Assembly: GCF_009830285.1 (NCBI RefSeq)
Contig: NZ_WUQX01000001.1
Location: 3,348,501 to 3,412,500 of the forward strand
Length of the DNA stretch: 64,000 bases
Direction of reading: 5' to 3'
DNA from: Sporofaciens musculi
Lineage (GTDB): Bacteria; Bacillota; Clostridia; Lachnospirales; Lachnospiraceae
Below are positions 8,061 to 17,839 of this stretch, in pieces; the first letter of the stretch is position 1, and every line of letters starts with the position of its first letter. The position numbers and the translations under genes were made by a program. Below the pieces are notes generated by a model that did no database searches, was not told the DNA's origin, and saw only the letters and a list, made by a program, of their open reading frames with translations.

Positions 8061-9554
8061 TCAGTCCCCCATTTTTACGATAAAGCCGATATCTCCCGCC
8101 TCTCCTCCTGCTGGGAGTGTTCCATTGTATTCCTTGGACGTGATGTGCACAGTCTGGCCCTGTACCGAGTAATCTGCGTTCCATCCGTCTGTAAGAGCAA
8201 TATTTTCCTCAAATGGAATATCTGCCGCCCAACTTGTACATTCTTGCTTTGAAGTATTCCTAACTGTAAGCTCATACTGGCGTACAGCCTTACCCTCCTC
8301 CTCCCAACTGTTTTTTAAGTACATGGATACTTCAATGTCTCCACACGCTAATACCTGGCCGTCATTGCTGTCCGCTCTGGACTCCTTTGGCTCAAGGACA
8401 TCTTCGTTTTCCGTCTGACTGCCGCCATTTTCTCCTTGCTCTTCTGTCAACATCTGGTACAGCCATTTTCCCGCCTCACTTAAGTCCTCTGCTAAAAAAC
8501 CGCTGGTCTTATTGCATGAGCTTAGAAGCATGGCCGAACTTTCCTCCTTATTGGACAGGTTCCAGGCCACATAGCTTATCTCGTACTGATCCATCAAATT
8601 GACCCACTGGTTGGCCTGCTCAATGTCAATGCTTCCGTTTCCGCTTGCATCGCAGATTCCATACTCTGTTACAAAAATCGGCAGTCCTCCCTCGACAGCC
8701 GCCGCCATCTTGCTGCGCAGTTCCTCCTTATGGGTTGCTGCATAGAAATGAAGTGTATACATCAGATTTTCATATCCTGTAATGGGGTCAGCCGCCGCCT
8801 GATCCACAAACTGAGACCAGTTAGGCGTTCCTACGATAATCACAGCCTCCTGGTCGTTTGCGCGGATTACTGGAATAACCTCCTTTGCATAGGACTTAAT
8901 ATCACTCCACTCTGTACCGCCATTAGGCTCATTACAGATCTCATACAGCACATTGTCAGCATCAGCATATTCTGACGATATCTCCGCAAAGAATGCCTTC
9001 GCCTCCTCCAGATGGATATTCGGGTTATTGTCTGATAAAATGTGCCAGTCGATAATTACATACATATCCTGCTCTGTTGCATACCGCACCCCGTCGCGAA
9101 TCAGTCCTTTCAAATATTCCTTGTCTCCGTCTGTACAGTACCCGCCGGATTCGGCCGTATACATTGCAAGACGCATTACGTTTACTTTCCATTCGTTATG
9201 TAACTGGGCGAAACAATCTGAGTTGATGTAGTCCGGAAACCAAGCCATGCCATGGGTACTGATGCCCCGAAGCTGCACCGGCTCGCCGTTTTTGCCGCAG
9301 AGCTTCGTTCCCTCTACATGCAGGGCCCCTGTCACAGAGGGAGACGCAGGCTTACCCTCCATCTGCACCTCCTGTTCTGTGTCTTCTTCCTTCCTCTCCT
9401 TATCTTCTCTGTCTACGCCACTGTTTTTCTGCTCCTGCTTCTTTGGAGCGCTTTCTTCCTTCTTGTCCCCACATCCTGTTACACAGACGGACAGCGACAA
9501 AATAAGCCCAAAGCATACCAAAGCCAGAAGTCTTTTCCTTCCCATTCTTTTCAT
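8061..9554 (-). CDS. GH5 endoglucanase-like lipoprotein with C-terminal CBM2-like domain
   Basis: A 497-residue secreted glycoside hydrolase. It begins with a lipoprotein signal peptide ending in the lipobox VTGC (Cys near residue 28), then a charged Lys/Glu linker to about 65. The GH5 barrel follows: LRGISTHGMAW, VIIDWHI, the acid/base Glu in YEICNEPNG and the nucleophile Glu in FVTEYGICD. The last 95 residues resemble a cellulose-binding CBM2 (NGTLPAGGEAGDIGFIV at the end). It would cut beta-1,4-glucan or a related polysaccharide at the cell surface; the lipid anchor keeps it on the membrane. It stands alone and is divergent from glgX. Exact substrate is unknown. Confidence 0.87.
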   Translation of the reverse strand: MKRMGRKRLLALVCFGLILSLSVCVTGCGDKKEESAPKKQEQKNSGVDREDKERKEEDTEQEVQMEGKPASPSVTGALHVEGTKLCGKNGEPVQLRGISTHGMAWFPDYINSDCFAQLHNEWKVNVMRLAMYTAESGGYCTDGDKEYLKGLIRDGVRYATEQDMYVIIDWHILSDNNPNIHLEEAKAFFAEISSEYADADNVLYEICNEPNGGTEWSDIKSYAKEVIPVIRANDQEAVIIVGTPNWSQFVDQAAADPITGYENLMYTLHFYAATHKEELRSKMAAAVEGGLPIFVTEYGICDASGNGSIDIEQANQWVNLMDQYEISYVAWNLSNKEESSAMLLSSCNKTSGFLAEDLSEAGKWLYQMLTEEQGENGGSQTENEDVLEPKESRADSNDGQVLACGDIEVSMYLKNSWEEEGKAVRQYELTVRNTSKQECTSWAADIPFEENIALTDGWNADYSVQGQTVHITSKEYNGTLPAGGEAGDIGFIVKMGD

Positions 9555-9678
9555 TCCTCACACCTGCTTTCTTTATGGACCAAGATATCTACAGTCTAAC
9601 TCTTCCTTTTTTTCTTGTCAAATCTTATAACAGGAAAGCTATCCTAATGATTTCTAAAAAAACAGCCGATATAAACTA

Positions 9679-9684
9679 TATAAT
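9679..9684 (+). promoter_or_regulatory. Possible -10 element of glgX
   Basis: TATAAT on the plus strand about 90 nt before the glgX start. No convincing -35 box is seen, so this is tentative. Confidence 0.35.
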
Positions 9685-9772
9685 AATATAGGAAAACTAC
9701 GGGGAATCTTATCTCTGCACCCTTTAGGCAGATGATTTTTCATTCCCTAATAATGATACAAGGAGGCATGAT

Positions 9773-11908
9773 ATGAGCAACAGCGAACCAATCACCAGTA
9801 CACACATGACACCACAGGAGCAGCCCGCAGGCAAGGCAACGAATTTCGGTCTTCCCCGCACCATCCATCTGGTTCCCATGGACTACATCAGCGGTTTTGA
9901 AGTACGCCCTGGCTTCTATGAGATCAACGGCGCCACAGCCATACCAGGCGGCGTTAATTTCACAGTTTATTCCCATGGGGCCACTTCCATCGAATTACTG
10001 CTTTTCCATCGGGCCAAGGAGGAGCCCTTCGCCATCCTTCCTTTTCCGAAGCACTACCGAATCGGCAATGTTTACTCCATGATCGTGTTCAAGCTGAACA
10101 TCGAGGATTTTGAGTACGCCTATCGGGTGGACGGACCCTACGAGCCGGAAAAAGGACTAATCTTCAATAAAAACAAGTATCTTCTGGACCCTTATGCCCG
10201 TGCGGTATCCGGTCAGAGCCAGTGGGGTGACTCCTCTCCCCGCGGACAGCATTACAAGGCCCGCGTGGTAAAGGACGATTTCGACTGGGGCAGCATTGCG
10301 CCTCCCCTTCTTCCTACGGAGGATCTCATTATTTATGAGCTTCACGTACGAGGATTTACCAAGCATGGCTCGTCAGGCGTCCTCCATCCGGGAACTTTTG
10401 ATGGACTTCTGGAAAAGCTCCCCCATCTTCTGGAGCTTGGAGTCAACGTTGTTGAATTGATGCCCATCTTTGAATTTGACGAGATGCAGGACTATCGGGA
10501 GGTGGACGGTGAGAAGCTCTACAATTACTGGGGCTACAATACGGTCAGCTTTTTCTCACCCAATACCAGTTATTCCTCCTACCGTGAGCATAACCGAGAA
10601 GGCAATGAGCTAAAGCATTTAATCCAGGTTTTCAACCAGCATGGAATCGAAGTTTACCTGGATGTTGTATTCAACCATACGGCAGAGGGAAATGAACACG
10701 GTCCTTTCTTCTCCTTCAAAGGGTTTGACAATAATATCTACTACCTGCTGACGCCAGAGGGTTATTATTATAATTTCAGCGGATGCGGCAACTCCCTGAA
10801 CTGCAACCACCCTATTGTTCGTCAGATGATTCTGGACTGCCTGCGTTACTGGGTCAATACCTATCGGGTAAATGGATTCCGCTTCGACCTTGCCTCCATT
10901 CTGGGCCGCAACGAGGACGGTTCGCCTATGAACAAGCCGCCTCTTCTTCAGGCTCTTGCCTTTGACCCCATCCTTGGGGACGTCAAGCTCATCGCAGAGG
11001 CATGGGACGCAGACGGGCTCTATCAGGTAGGAACCTTCCCATCCTGGAACCGCTGGGCGGAATGGAATGGAAGATACCGTGATGATATGCGCCGATACCT
11101 CAAGGGCGACGAAGGAATGGCTCAGGCAGCAGCTCTCAGGCTTGTTGGCTCCCACGATATTTACGAGATTGATACCAGGGGAAATGCCTCCGTTAATTTC
11201 ATCACCTGTCATGACGGCTTTACACTCTACGACCTGTATTCATACAATGAGAAACACAATGAGAAGAACGGCTGGAATAATACCGACGGGTCCAATGACA
11301 ATCATAGCTGGAACTGCGGAGTTGAAGGAGACACAGACGACCCCGAAATTCTGGCTCTCCGAAAACGGATGATACGCAACGCCTTTGCAATCCTGATGTG
11401 CAGCCGCGGTATCCCCATGTTCCTGGCCGGAGACGAATTCTGCAATACACAATTTGGCAACAACAATTCCTACTGTCAGGATAACATTACCTCCTGGCTG
11501 GACTGGAGACTTCTGGAGAAAAATCGAGATATTTTCCAGTTCTTTAAGTACATGATTAATTTCCGTAAAACCCATCGGCTATTACGTACCAATGTCAGCA
11601 ACGGGGTGAACGGTTTCCCTGATGTCAGCTTCCATGGAGTCAAGCCCTGGTGCGAACATTTTGCCGGTTACGACAGATACATTGGCGTCATGTTCACAGG
11701 ACAGGAAAAAAGCTCCGGTCCGCAGTTCATCTATATAGCCTCCAACGCCTACTGGGAGGAGGTTGAGGTGACTCTGCCAGAGCTGCCTATCTCTATGTGC
11801 TGGAAAGTTGTTGTTGACACCTGGGAGGAATATCAGAAGCCTTATGCTCTCTACAGCGACAAAATTACCCTGGGGCCCAGAAGCCTTATGGTGGTGTTAG
11901 GCGAATAG
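9773..11908 (+). CDS. glgX: Glycogen debranching enzyme (GH13 isoamylase type)
   Basis: A 711-residue enzyme that hydrolyses alpha-1,6 branches in glycogen or related glucans in the cytoplasm; no signal peptide. A CBM48-like domain occupies roughly residues 40-150 (GFYEINGATAIPGGVNFTVYSHGA), then the GH13 barrel with its four regions: DVVFNHTAEG, GFRFDLAS (nucleophile Asp), IAEAWDADG (acid Glu) and FITCHDGFTLYDL. FLAGDEFCNTQFGNNNSYCQDN matches the isoamylase/GlgX subgroup. Length is typical. ACAAGGAGG stands 7 nt before the ATG. It is the only large housekeeping gene on the plus strand and ends at a bidirectional terminator facing ptsH. Confidence 0.92.
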   Translation: MSNSEPITSTHMTPQEQPAGKATNFGLPRTIHLVPMDYISGFEVRPGFYEINGATAIPGGVNFTVYSHGATSIELLLFHRAKEEPFAILPFPKHYRIGNVYSMIVFKLNIEDFEYAYRVDGPYEPEKGLIFNKNKYLLDPYARAVSGQSQWGDSSPRGQHYKARVVKDDFDWGSIAPPLLPTEDLIIYELHVRGFTKHGSSGVLHPGTFDGLLEKLPHLLELGVNVVELMPIFEFDEMQDYREVDGEKLYNYWGYNTVSFFSPNTSYSSYREHNREGNELKHLIQVFNQHGIEVYLDVVFNHTAEGNEHGPFFSFKGFDNNIYYLLTPEGYYYNFSGCGNSLNCNHPIVRQMILDCLRYWVNTYRVNGFRFDLASILGRNEDGSPMNKPPLLQALAFDPILGDVKLIAEAWDADGLYQVGTFPSWNRWAEWNGRYRDDMRRYLKGDEGMAQAAALRLVGSHDIYEIDTRGNASVNFITCHDGFTLYDLYSYNEKHNEKNGWNNTDGSNDNHSWNCGVEGDTDDPEILALRKRMIRNAFAILMCSRGIPMFLAGDEFCNTQFGNNNSYCQDNITSWLDWRLLEKNRDIFQFFKYMINFRKTHRLLRTNVSNGVNGFPDVSFHGVKPWCEHFAGYDRYIGVMFTGQEKSSGPQFIYIASNAYWEEVEVTLPELPISMCWKVVVDTWEEYQKPYALYSDKITLGPRSLMVVLGE

Positions 11909-11911
11909 TTA

Positions 11912-11957
11912 AAAACAGACGGATTGGGAATCAAATCATTCCCAATCCGTCTGTTTT
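11912..11957. terminator. Bidirectional terminator between glgX and the HPr gene
   Basis: Perfect 20-bp arms (11912-11931 and 11938-11957) around a 6-nt loop, with A-rich and T-rich ends so that it works in both directions. It separates two convergent genes. Confidence 0.95.
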
Positions 11958-11971
11958 ACTTACATAATCCT

Positions 11972-12235
11972 TCATTCACCAAGCCCGCCCTCTATGGCGG
12001 CAACCATCTCACTTAGCGCCTTGTCTTCATCCTCGCCCTCACAGATCAGCTCTATCTCGTCACCCTTCTTGATACAGGCTCCAAGCACACTCAGCACGCT
12101 CTTTGCATTAGCAATCGTATTATCATACTCAAACGTTACTTTACACTTAAAATTACTGGCTGTATTGCAGAAGATTCCTGCCGGTCTCAGATGCAGTCCC
12201 GTGGGGTTCGTAATCGTAACTCTTTGTTTAACCAT
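11972..12235 (-). CDS. HPr family phosphocarrier protein
   Basis: An 87-residue PTS phosphocarrier. The phosphorylated His15 lies in GLHLRPAG and the regulatory Ser46 in NAKSVLSV, so both EI-dependent transfer and HPr-kinase control look possible. The residue after His15 is Leu where canonical HPr has Ala, so this may be a paralogue rather than the main ptsH. The start follows GGAGGAG. It is the last gene of the cda group, 12 nt after cdaR, an arrangement I recall from related Lachnospiraceae. Confidence 0.88.
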   Translation of the reverse strand: MVKQRVTITNPTGLHLRPAGIFCNTASNFKCKVTFEYDNTIANAKSVLSVLGACIKKGDEIELICEGEDEDKALSEMVAAIEGGLGE

Positions 12236-12247
12236 AGTCTCCTCCGT

Positions 12248-13504
12248 TTATTCTACTTGATCATCCTCCGTTATTTTCTCTAGTATAATCTCTACTTCCT
12301 CACTGTCTACCAGCGAACACCCTTCCGGAAGCTCTACAGCTACCGGAACAAGATAGATTCCCGGCGTCTGGTAATTCTTAAGGTCAATGCTCACCTTCTT
12401 GGCAACGGTGAACACCTTCAAAGTCTCCGCCGGACCTCTGACCTGAATCTCCAAATCCACCGCACCATAGCTTAACTCCAAATCCTCTGAAAGATTATTC
12501 ACCGTTATGGAGCTGGTGGACACTTCATAATACTTCACGCCCGGCTGTTCAATCTGGATTGTCACAACTACGCTTCTCGCATTCTCCTCCACCAATGATA
12601 CTCCGTCTGGAAGATAAGAAGATATGTCTATAATCCTCTCCGTCCGCTCGGACAAATCGGAAATATCCAGTTCTTCTGCTGGTATTTCAATCTCCTCCAG
12701 CTTATCCAGATCATCTTCTTCGCCTGTCACCCGAACCTCCCGCGGTTCCACATTCACAGAACCCACTTTACAGCCTTCTGCCGGCGTGAGCATAGAGGTA
12801 TCTGGCTTTACAGGTACACTTCTAATCTGATGGAGGGTAACACGAACGCTGACTCCGTCTTTACCAAGGTTGTTGGCAAGAAGCGTCTGATCAATCACAT
12901 TATTATTGGCATCATATAAGATCAGCCTTCCTTCTATATCCGCATTCTCTGACAATCCCGATACATTTGCCTCTGCAACAACCTTGCTGATACTGTCAAT
13001 GACAGATTTGGGGCCGCGCAGCGTCACCTTCTCCGGATTCGGCTTCAAATCCCCAAGCACATACCCTTCACGTACCGTACCGATGGTAGACGGCGTAATC
13101 GGGAAATTATTCTTTGCCTCGTCTTCAATCTTAACCTGAAGATTCCCTGGAGACGAATACACCTTCTCATACTTATACCCTGGTATAGATACCTCTATGG
13201 GAATCTGGGTGCCCAGACTTAACTCCTTCATATCTGCAACCGCAACAATATCCTCTGACCTAATCTTATTCAAAACAGACCGGTTGGCGCTGACCGTCAC
13301 CATAACTTCCTGAGTATTATCCACAATCTGGTACGTCCTGTTTGTCGTGGTCACAACCTCTTCATTTATCACACTCACCGGAATTCCGTTATACGTCTTG
13401 TCTGTCACTGGATCATCGATATTAACCACAACAAACCACATCAAAACTGCGCTAAAAAAGGCTAATATCTTAAGACCCAGATTAGCTGTCAGTCTTCTTC
13501 TCAT
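12248..13504 (-). CDS. cdaR: CdaR-type YbbR-domain regulator of diadenylate cyclase
   Basis: A 418-residue protein with one N-terminal membrane helix (LGLKILAFFSAVLMWFVVVN) followed by an extracytoplasmic part made of about four YbbR repeats (for example YNGIPVSVIN, VTLRGPKSVIDSISKV, VRVTGEEDDLDKL, LEIQVRGPAETL). CdaR proteins bind the membrane cyclase CdaA and tune c-di-AMP synthesis. The ATG at 13504 has a GGAAGGCGG site; the reading frame extends further upstream but lacks one. It overlaps the cdaA end by 23 nt, which implies coupled translation. Confidence 0.9.
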   Translation of the reverse strand: MRRRLTANLGLKILAFFSAVLMWFVVVNIDDPVTDKTYNGIPVSVINEEVVTTTNRTYQIVDNTQEVMVTVSANRSVLNKIRSEDIVAVADMKELSLGTQIPIEVSIPGYKYEKVYSSPGNLQVKIEDEAKNNFPITPSTIGTVREGYVLGDLKPNPEKVTLRGPKSVIDSISKVVAEANVSGLSENADIEGRLILYDANNNVIDQTLLANNLGKDGVSVRVTLHQIRSVPVKPDTSMLTPAEGCKVGSVNVEPREVRVTGEEDDLDKLEEIEIPAEELDISDLSERTERIIDISSYLPDGVSLVEENARSVVVTIQIEQPGVKYYEVSTSSITVNNLSEDLELSYGAVDLEIQVRGPAETLKVFTVAKKVSIDLKNYQTPGIYLVPVAVELPEGCSLVDSEEVEIILEKITEDDQVE

Positions 13505-14369
13505 TCTTCCGCCTTCCTTTCCACAGTGCTGCAAGCCTGCCAGTCTCCACTCTCCGATCCTGGATACTGCTCAGTTTTTCTCTCAATTCCTTCTCTGTGA
13601 TATTGCGGGAAAGCAATCCTCCCTGAGCCACAGATACTGCTCCGGTTTCTTCAGAAACCACGATGATCAGCGCATCACTCACTTCGCTCATCCCTAACGC
13701 CGCACGGTGCCTAGTACCAAGGGACTTACTGATCCTCATGTTGTCGGACAGAGGCAGATAACAGGTTGCCGAAACAATCCTGTCTCCCCGTACGATAATC
13801 GCGCCGTCATGGAGCGGCGTATTGTGCTCAAAAATATTGATTAAAACCTGGCTGGACACCAAACAATCCATCCGGATTCCAGTGCTCTCATATTCCGTAA
13901 GACGAATCGCCTGCTCTACAACAATCAATGCACCTGTCTTCACCTTTCCCATGGCATAGGCGGCATCAATCATACTCTCGCGCGTCTCCTCACTAAAGCG
14001 CACCTTCTCGCGTCCTCCCTCAAAGGGCACCATAGCAGGTAAAAACTGCTTCTCTCCAAGCTTCTCCAAGGCTCTGCGTAACTCTGGCTGAAATACCACG
14101 ATGGCGATCGTTGCCATAACCGTCACAGAATTCTTGGTAATATACAATATGGTATGCATCTTGAAAATAGCGGCGACCAGAATGAACACAGCCAGCACTA
14201 CAATGCCCTTTAACAGCATCCACGCCTTTGTATTCCTAATCCATACCATGATATGGTAAAGCAGGAACGTAAGAATCAATACCTCCACAATATCCGTAAT
14301 CCGTATCTCCGGAAAAAACCAACCGGAAAAGGTGTACTTTCCTACAAACCTGGTAATCTGCTGTTCCAT
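13482..14369 (-). CDS. cdaA: Membrane diadenylate cyclase CdaA
   Basis: Makes cyclic di-AMP from two ATP. 295 residues: three N-terminal membrane helices (residues ~25-90), then the DAC domain with the catalytic DGA motif (NTPLHDGAIIV) and the RHR motif (LGTRHRAALG). c-di-AMP controls potassium, osmotic balance and wall homeostasis in Firmicutes. GGAGGTGAGGGA precedes the ATG. Order cdaA-cdaR-HPr with two membrane proteins upstream. In most Firmicutes glmM follows cdaR; here it does not within this window. Confidence 0.95.
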   Translation of the reverse strand: MEQQITRFVGKYTFSGWFFPEIRITDIVEVLILTFLLYHIMVWIRNTKAWMLLKGIVVLAVFILVAAIFKMHTILYITKNSVTVMATIAIVVFQPELRRALEKLGEKQFLPAMVPFEGGREKVRFSEETRESMIDAAYAMGKVKTGALIVVEQAIRLTEYESTGIRMDCLVSSQVLINIFEHNTPLHDGAIIVRGDRIVSATCYLPLSDNMRISKSLGTRHRAALGMSEVSDALIIVVSEETGAVSVAQGGLLSRNITEKELREKLSSIQDRRVETGRLAALWKGRRKNEKKTDS

Positions 14370-14414
14370 TCCCTCACCTCCTTTTCAATGTTATCACCGT
14401 TCTTCTAAGGCCTT

Positions 14415-15527
14415 CTATTTTCTCATATTCAAATCTTTCCTGAGACTCTGGGTAAGAAGCATCTTATCCACTTCCTTCATATCATGCTTTTTAACCGATT
14501 GTCCCTTCTTGGGCATGGGTCTCTTTCCGTTCTTCCCAACCCCTCCGGACGCTGTCCCCGACTTTTTCCGGACAGATTCCGTATCTATGATCTCAGTCTC
14601 CTGCCTCTCATTGATCCGCTTTACCATCTTCTCCGGAGTTGCAACCGACAGCTTTGGAACCGCCTTTACATAATAGTAGTACTCGTCGTCCTCAAACTGC
14701 AACTTCTCACTTCGCGAATAGTCCACCGAGAAGTAGAAAACCTCCAGAATCAGTCCGATTACAAGGGATGCAACACTTCCTCCCACCAGCATACCATAGG
14801 AGGTATGCACACCAAGAACAATATCTCCTGCCACTACTACCACCAGATTCGCAATAATTCCCACCACAATCGCAATCTTCCAGGCATGATCCATAGAAGC
14901 CCTGTGAATTGCATATACGATAAAGAAACAAATAAGGAAGGCGCCAAGCATTACCCACATTTCTTTGTTCTGGAACACTTTTCCAAGATAATCTGTCGCC
15001 TGGGTCAGCATACCCTTTACACCAGAGTCATCCAGGTTTGCAGCCGCTTTTTTGACGTAATCCATCATATAATATACCAGTGTACCGCAAATGGCTGCCA
15101 CCATACTCCCAGGCGCAGCCGCAAGGCCGCAGGCTACTGGTATCACATAAGGTATATGCAGAAAGAACGCAAGAGGTGTCAATACCACCACCAGCGCCAT
15201 CTTAGGCGCCAGGCGCAGATAAAAGATATACATCACCAGAAACAAAACTGCCGTGACCCCAAGGATTCCCAGAGATACGGAATACATATGCAGCAAAATC
15301 AAAGCAGTGGCCGCAACCACCGTCGCCCCCAGAGGCAGGAATGTACAGATCACCGCAAGGGCTATCGCCGCTACAGGGGAAGCAGCCATTTTCATAAAGC
15401 CCACATTCCGGTTAATGAGTATGAATGTGGAAACTGCCAAAATAAACTGGATGGCCTTATCATATACTTTCGAGTTCCTGGCATATAATTCCTCAATTCG
15501 TCCGCGTAGTACATATATACTGTCCAT
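14415..15527 (-). CDS. Polytopic membrane protein of unknown function
   Basis: 370 residues with about nine hydrophobic segments between residues 30 and 270 and a basic cytoplasmic tail of about 100 residues, including YYYYVKAVPKLSV and a Lys/Gly-rich linker. I do not recognise a named family. It starts one base after the preceding gene's stop, and cdaA starts 45 nt downstream. This adjacency suggests a link to envelope or c-di-AMP physiology, but that is inference. Confidence 0.75.
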   Translation of the reverse strand: MDSIYVLRGRIEELYARNSKVYDKAIQFILAVSTFILINRNVGFMKMAASPVAAIALAVICTFLPLGATVVAATALILLHMYSVSLGILGVTAVLFLVMYIFYLRLAPKMALVVVLTPLAFFLHIPYVIPVACGLAAAPGSMVAAICGTLVYYMMDYVKKAAANLDDSGVKGMLTQATDYLGKVFQNKEMWVMLGAFLICFFIVYAIHRASMDHAWKIAIVVGIIANLVVVVAGDIVLGVHTSYGMLVGGSVASLVIGLILEVFYFSVDYSRSEKLQFEDDEYYYYVKAVPKLSVATPEKMVKRINERQETEIIDTESVRKKSGTASGGVGKNGKRPMPKKGQSVKKHDMKEVDKMLLTQSLRKDLNMRK

Positions 15528-15923
15528 CTATCTGTTCTCCTTTTCATACATCCTAAGCAGCCGTGTCAGATTATGGTTGTATTTTTTAACCCTCTGTCTG
15601 GCATCCTTATGCTTCTCATTGTAGATATGTCCTGTAACGATCAGATACACGATAATCAGGGAAATATATCCCAGAACGATTGCACCCGCCAGCATCATAA
15701 TCAGACCGTTGGATACATTATTCAGTATATCCTCCATCTTCACAAGGACAAACATCCCCACCACACAGATATATCCCACTGTAACCCACAAAAAAGAGCA
15801 GATCATGTGAAGACCTGTATAGTCCCTGCGATAATATGCGCTGATCTTAAAGTCTTCCTTTCCCTCCGTCTGCTCATAGAAAGCAAGGCGGGTCATAAGC
15901 TCTACTTTTTTCTTATCTAACAT
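15528..15923 (-). CDS. Small membrane protein of unknown function
   Basis: A 131-residue protein with two or three hydrophobic segments (FLWVTVGYICVVGMFVLV and the GLIMMLAG...IIVYLIVTG stretch) flanked by charged ends; the C-terminus is basic (KHKDARQRVKKYNHNLTRLL). The ATG at 15923 follows GAGGTGG; the upstream extension would need a TTG. Its stop abuts the start of the next membrane protein. Before the IS66 insertion the comF stop lay only 57 nt upstream, so it was probably in the recD2-comF transcript and may now be affected by the element. Confidence 0.72.
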   Translation of the reverse strand: MLDKKKVELMTRLAFYEQTEGKEDFKISAYYRRDYTGLHMICSFLWVTVGYICVVGMFVLVKMEDILNNVSNGLIMMLAGAIVLGYISLIIVYLIVTGHIYNEKHKDARQRVKKYNHNLTRLLRMYEKENR

Positions 15924-15980
15924 AAACCACCTCAAAATGTTATATTATATACTCAAATATCATTTTTAGTATAACAAATA

Positions 15981-16025
15981 TCAGTATCCTTGTCCAATAC
16001 TTATAGTTAAAAAATAGACTTTTTC
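15981..16025 (-). pseudogene. comF: Detached 3' end of comF
   Basis: The 37 bases 16017-15981, read directly after base 17840 (one 8-bp target copy removed), continue the comF frame as YFLTISIGQGY and a TGA stop. The joined gene would be 732 nt, 243 residues. This shows the exact pre-insertion state. Confidence 0.9.
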
Positions 16026-17839
16026 GTAACAGTTCAGCCTTGCGATTGACCTAACGGGTATTACACCGGCTAAAATATAGCCGGTGTGCCCATAAATAAC
16101 ATTTTTATATTTTCTATAATCCCCATTTTCCTTTTCTTAAGGGTTTCTATGACTGTCATAATGGAACAGTACATTTCACTGCCGCTTTCCTTGCGAAAAC
16201 CTCCAGCCATTTTCTGGCGATTTTTTGCTTTCCGTAAATCTCGTTCCGAAATATTGTCATCAAAGGGCACGGAAAAATCATGCAAGAATAAAAGATGGTT
16301 ATGACTGTATTTATCCATACGGTTAAGTAATGTCTTTTCCTCTTTTTTCGCATATTTATGTCTGGTCGTTTTATTTTCTGCCTCTCCTTTTCGTATCAGG
16401 GAAAAATATTTTTCTTCATATTCCCTTAGGATTGCAGGCGGAAATGATGGGAACCCCTGCCCTAGTAATTCTTTCCGTTCCCGATTCATTTCACACAGGA
16501 GCGCACTCATCTCCCCGGACCATGCATTCCCTGTTTCCTCCGTATTTTTTCGGAGATAACGGATGATGTGGACATTGCATTCTGCGTGATCCGTGCCAAA
16601 GTGGTACAATGCGGTTTCATGGTCATGGAGAAGAATCCCTGTATAGTGTTTCAAAAATACAGTCCCTTCAGTGCTTCTATGGATTTGCCGCCCATGGCAT
16701 GGTATACCACGCTGTTTTTTATGCTGAAATTCCGGATATAATTCTGTTTCCCATTTACTGTTACCACTGTGGCATCGGTTGCAACAACTTTTTGGTTCAA
16801 CAGTTCGTTTTCCAAATTTGAAATGCTTGTTTGAGAAACCGACGCCAGTTTTTGCAAAATCCATAGACGCTCCCTTCTGATAATTCGAGTTCTCCGTTAC
16901 CGGCTGCATTTAAAAAAGAAGCAATCCTGTCGTTTGACATAACCCCTTCACTATACAGGGATACAGCCAGCGCTTTTACATTTGCTCCATAGGTAACATC
17001 ACTGCGGTATTCTTTTGGAATGTGTAAAACCCCTTCTTTATCTGCATAGATACGGATTTCTGTAATCATCGGTTCCACAGCTAGATCAACCACATATTTT
17101 GTGACGTATTTCTGTCCGGCTGCATTACCAATCATTTTTACTTCATGTCTGCATTTGCCGGAAGCAATTTTTACTTCTATCTCTGCTTTTGTAAGCGTTG
17201 TTCCTTTATGCCCTTTTTGTCCGCCTGCTTTACGTTTTGTTTTCTTTCTTCCGTTATAGGTATTTGCAGGTTTTCCGCCTTTTTGATCGGTAGATGGTGG
17301 AAGGGAAGTATTGGAGCTGTCATGATTGATAATACTTTTCAGACGTGCATTATCGTCTTTAAGCAGTCGGTTTTCTTGACGTAAGAGCTGGTTCTCTTCT
17401 TTTAAATCTGCGATTTCCGCTTTCAATTCCCCAACTTCCTGTTTGTGTTCTTTTTCAACCGTATCCAGACGCCCCATGATTTCCATGAGCTGCTGGTACA
17501 TTCCATTTTCATAGTTGCTTTTTCTTCCCATGGGGCATCTCCTTCCGTTCATTTCTGATAACCATAGTTTATCAGAAATGAATAGAAAAGAAAAATCCTC
17601 TTTAGAATAGGTTCGTCAAAATGACGGTGGATTATTTTTGTGTATTCCAGAGGTTCTGTGGAATACCGGTCACAAAAACTATGAAAATGGGATTCTGAAC
17701 AGACATGTTGTTCAAAAGTTATCCACATACTAATCACAAAGCAATTAAATTCGTGAAATTACGTGTTTCCATGTGGATAATCAGAAGAAAAAACTTTTTC
17801 AATTTCTCTCTTTTGCCAGTCGCAAGGCTGAACTGTTAC
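16026..17839 (-). mobile_element. IS66-family insertion sequence (1814 bp)
   Basis: Ends are inverted repeats of about 20 bp (GTAACAGTTCAGCCTTGCGA at 16026 and its complement ending at 17839). The element is flanked by a perfect 8-bp target duplication ACTTTTTC (16018-16025 and 17840-17847), the size known for IS66. It carries only the tnpC-type transposase; no tnpA or tnpB is seen. A 9-bp hairpin at 16064-16086 lies at the transposase 3' end and may act as a terminator. Confidence 0.95.
16070..17531 (-). pseudogene. IS66 transposase (TnpC), disrupted by two frameshifts
   Basis: The N-terminal part (start ATG 17531 after GGAAGGAG) has the coiled-coil leader, the SSNTSLPPS motif and zinc-finger-like region of IS66 transposases. 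The frame is lost near 16857 and again near 16655; the pieces joined give the usual order, with VVATDATVVTVNG (catalytic Asp), LVHDHE-like LLHDHETALYHFG and the C-terminal NNISERDLR-like NISERDLRKAKNRQKMAGGFR. Both breaks lie at runs of five T or A, so sequencing error cannot be excluded. If real, the copy cannot move by itself. Confidence 0.85.

Noticed and set aside
8043..8066. Hairpin GGGGACTTTTCAGTCCCC as a terminator of the glucanase gene
   Set aside because: It contains the stop codon and on the minus strand is followed by A residues, not a U-run.
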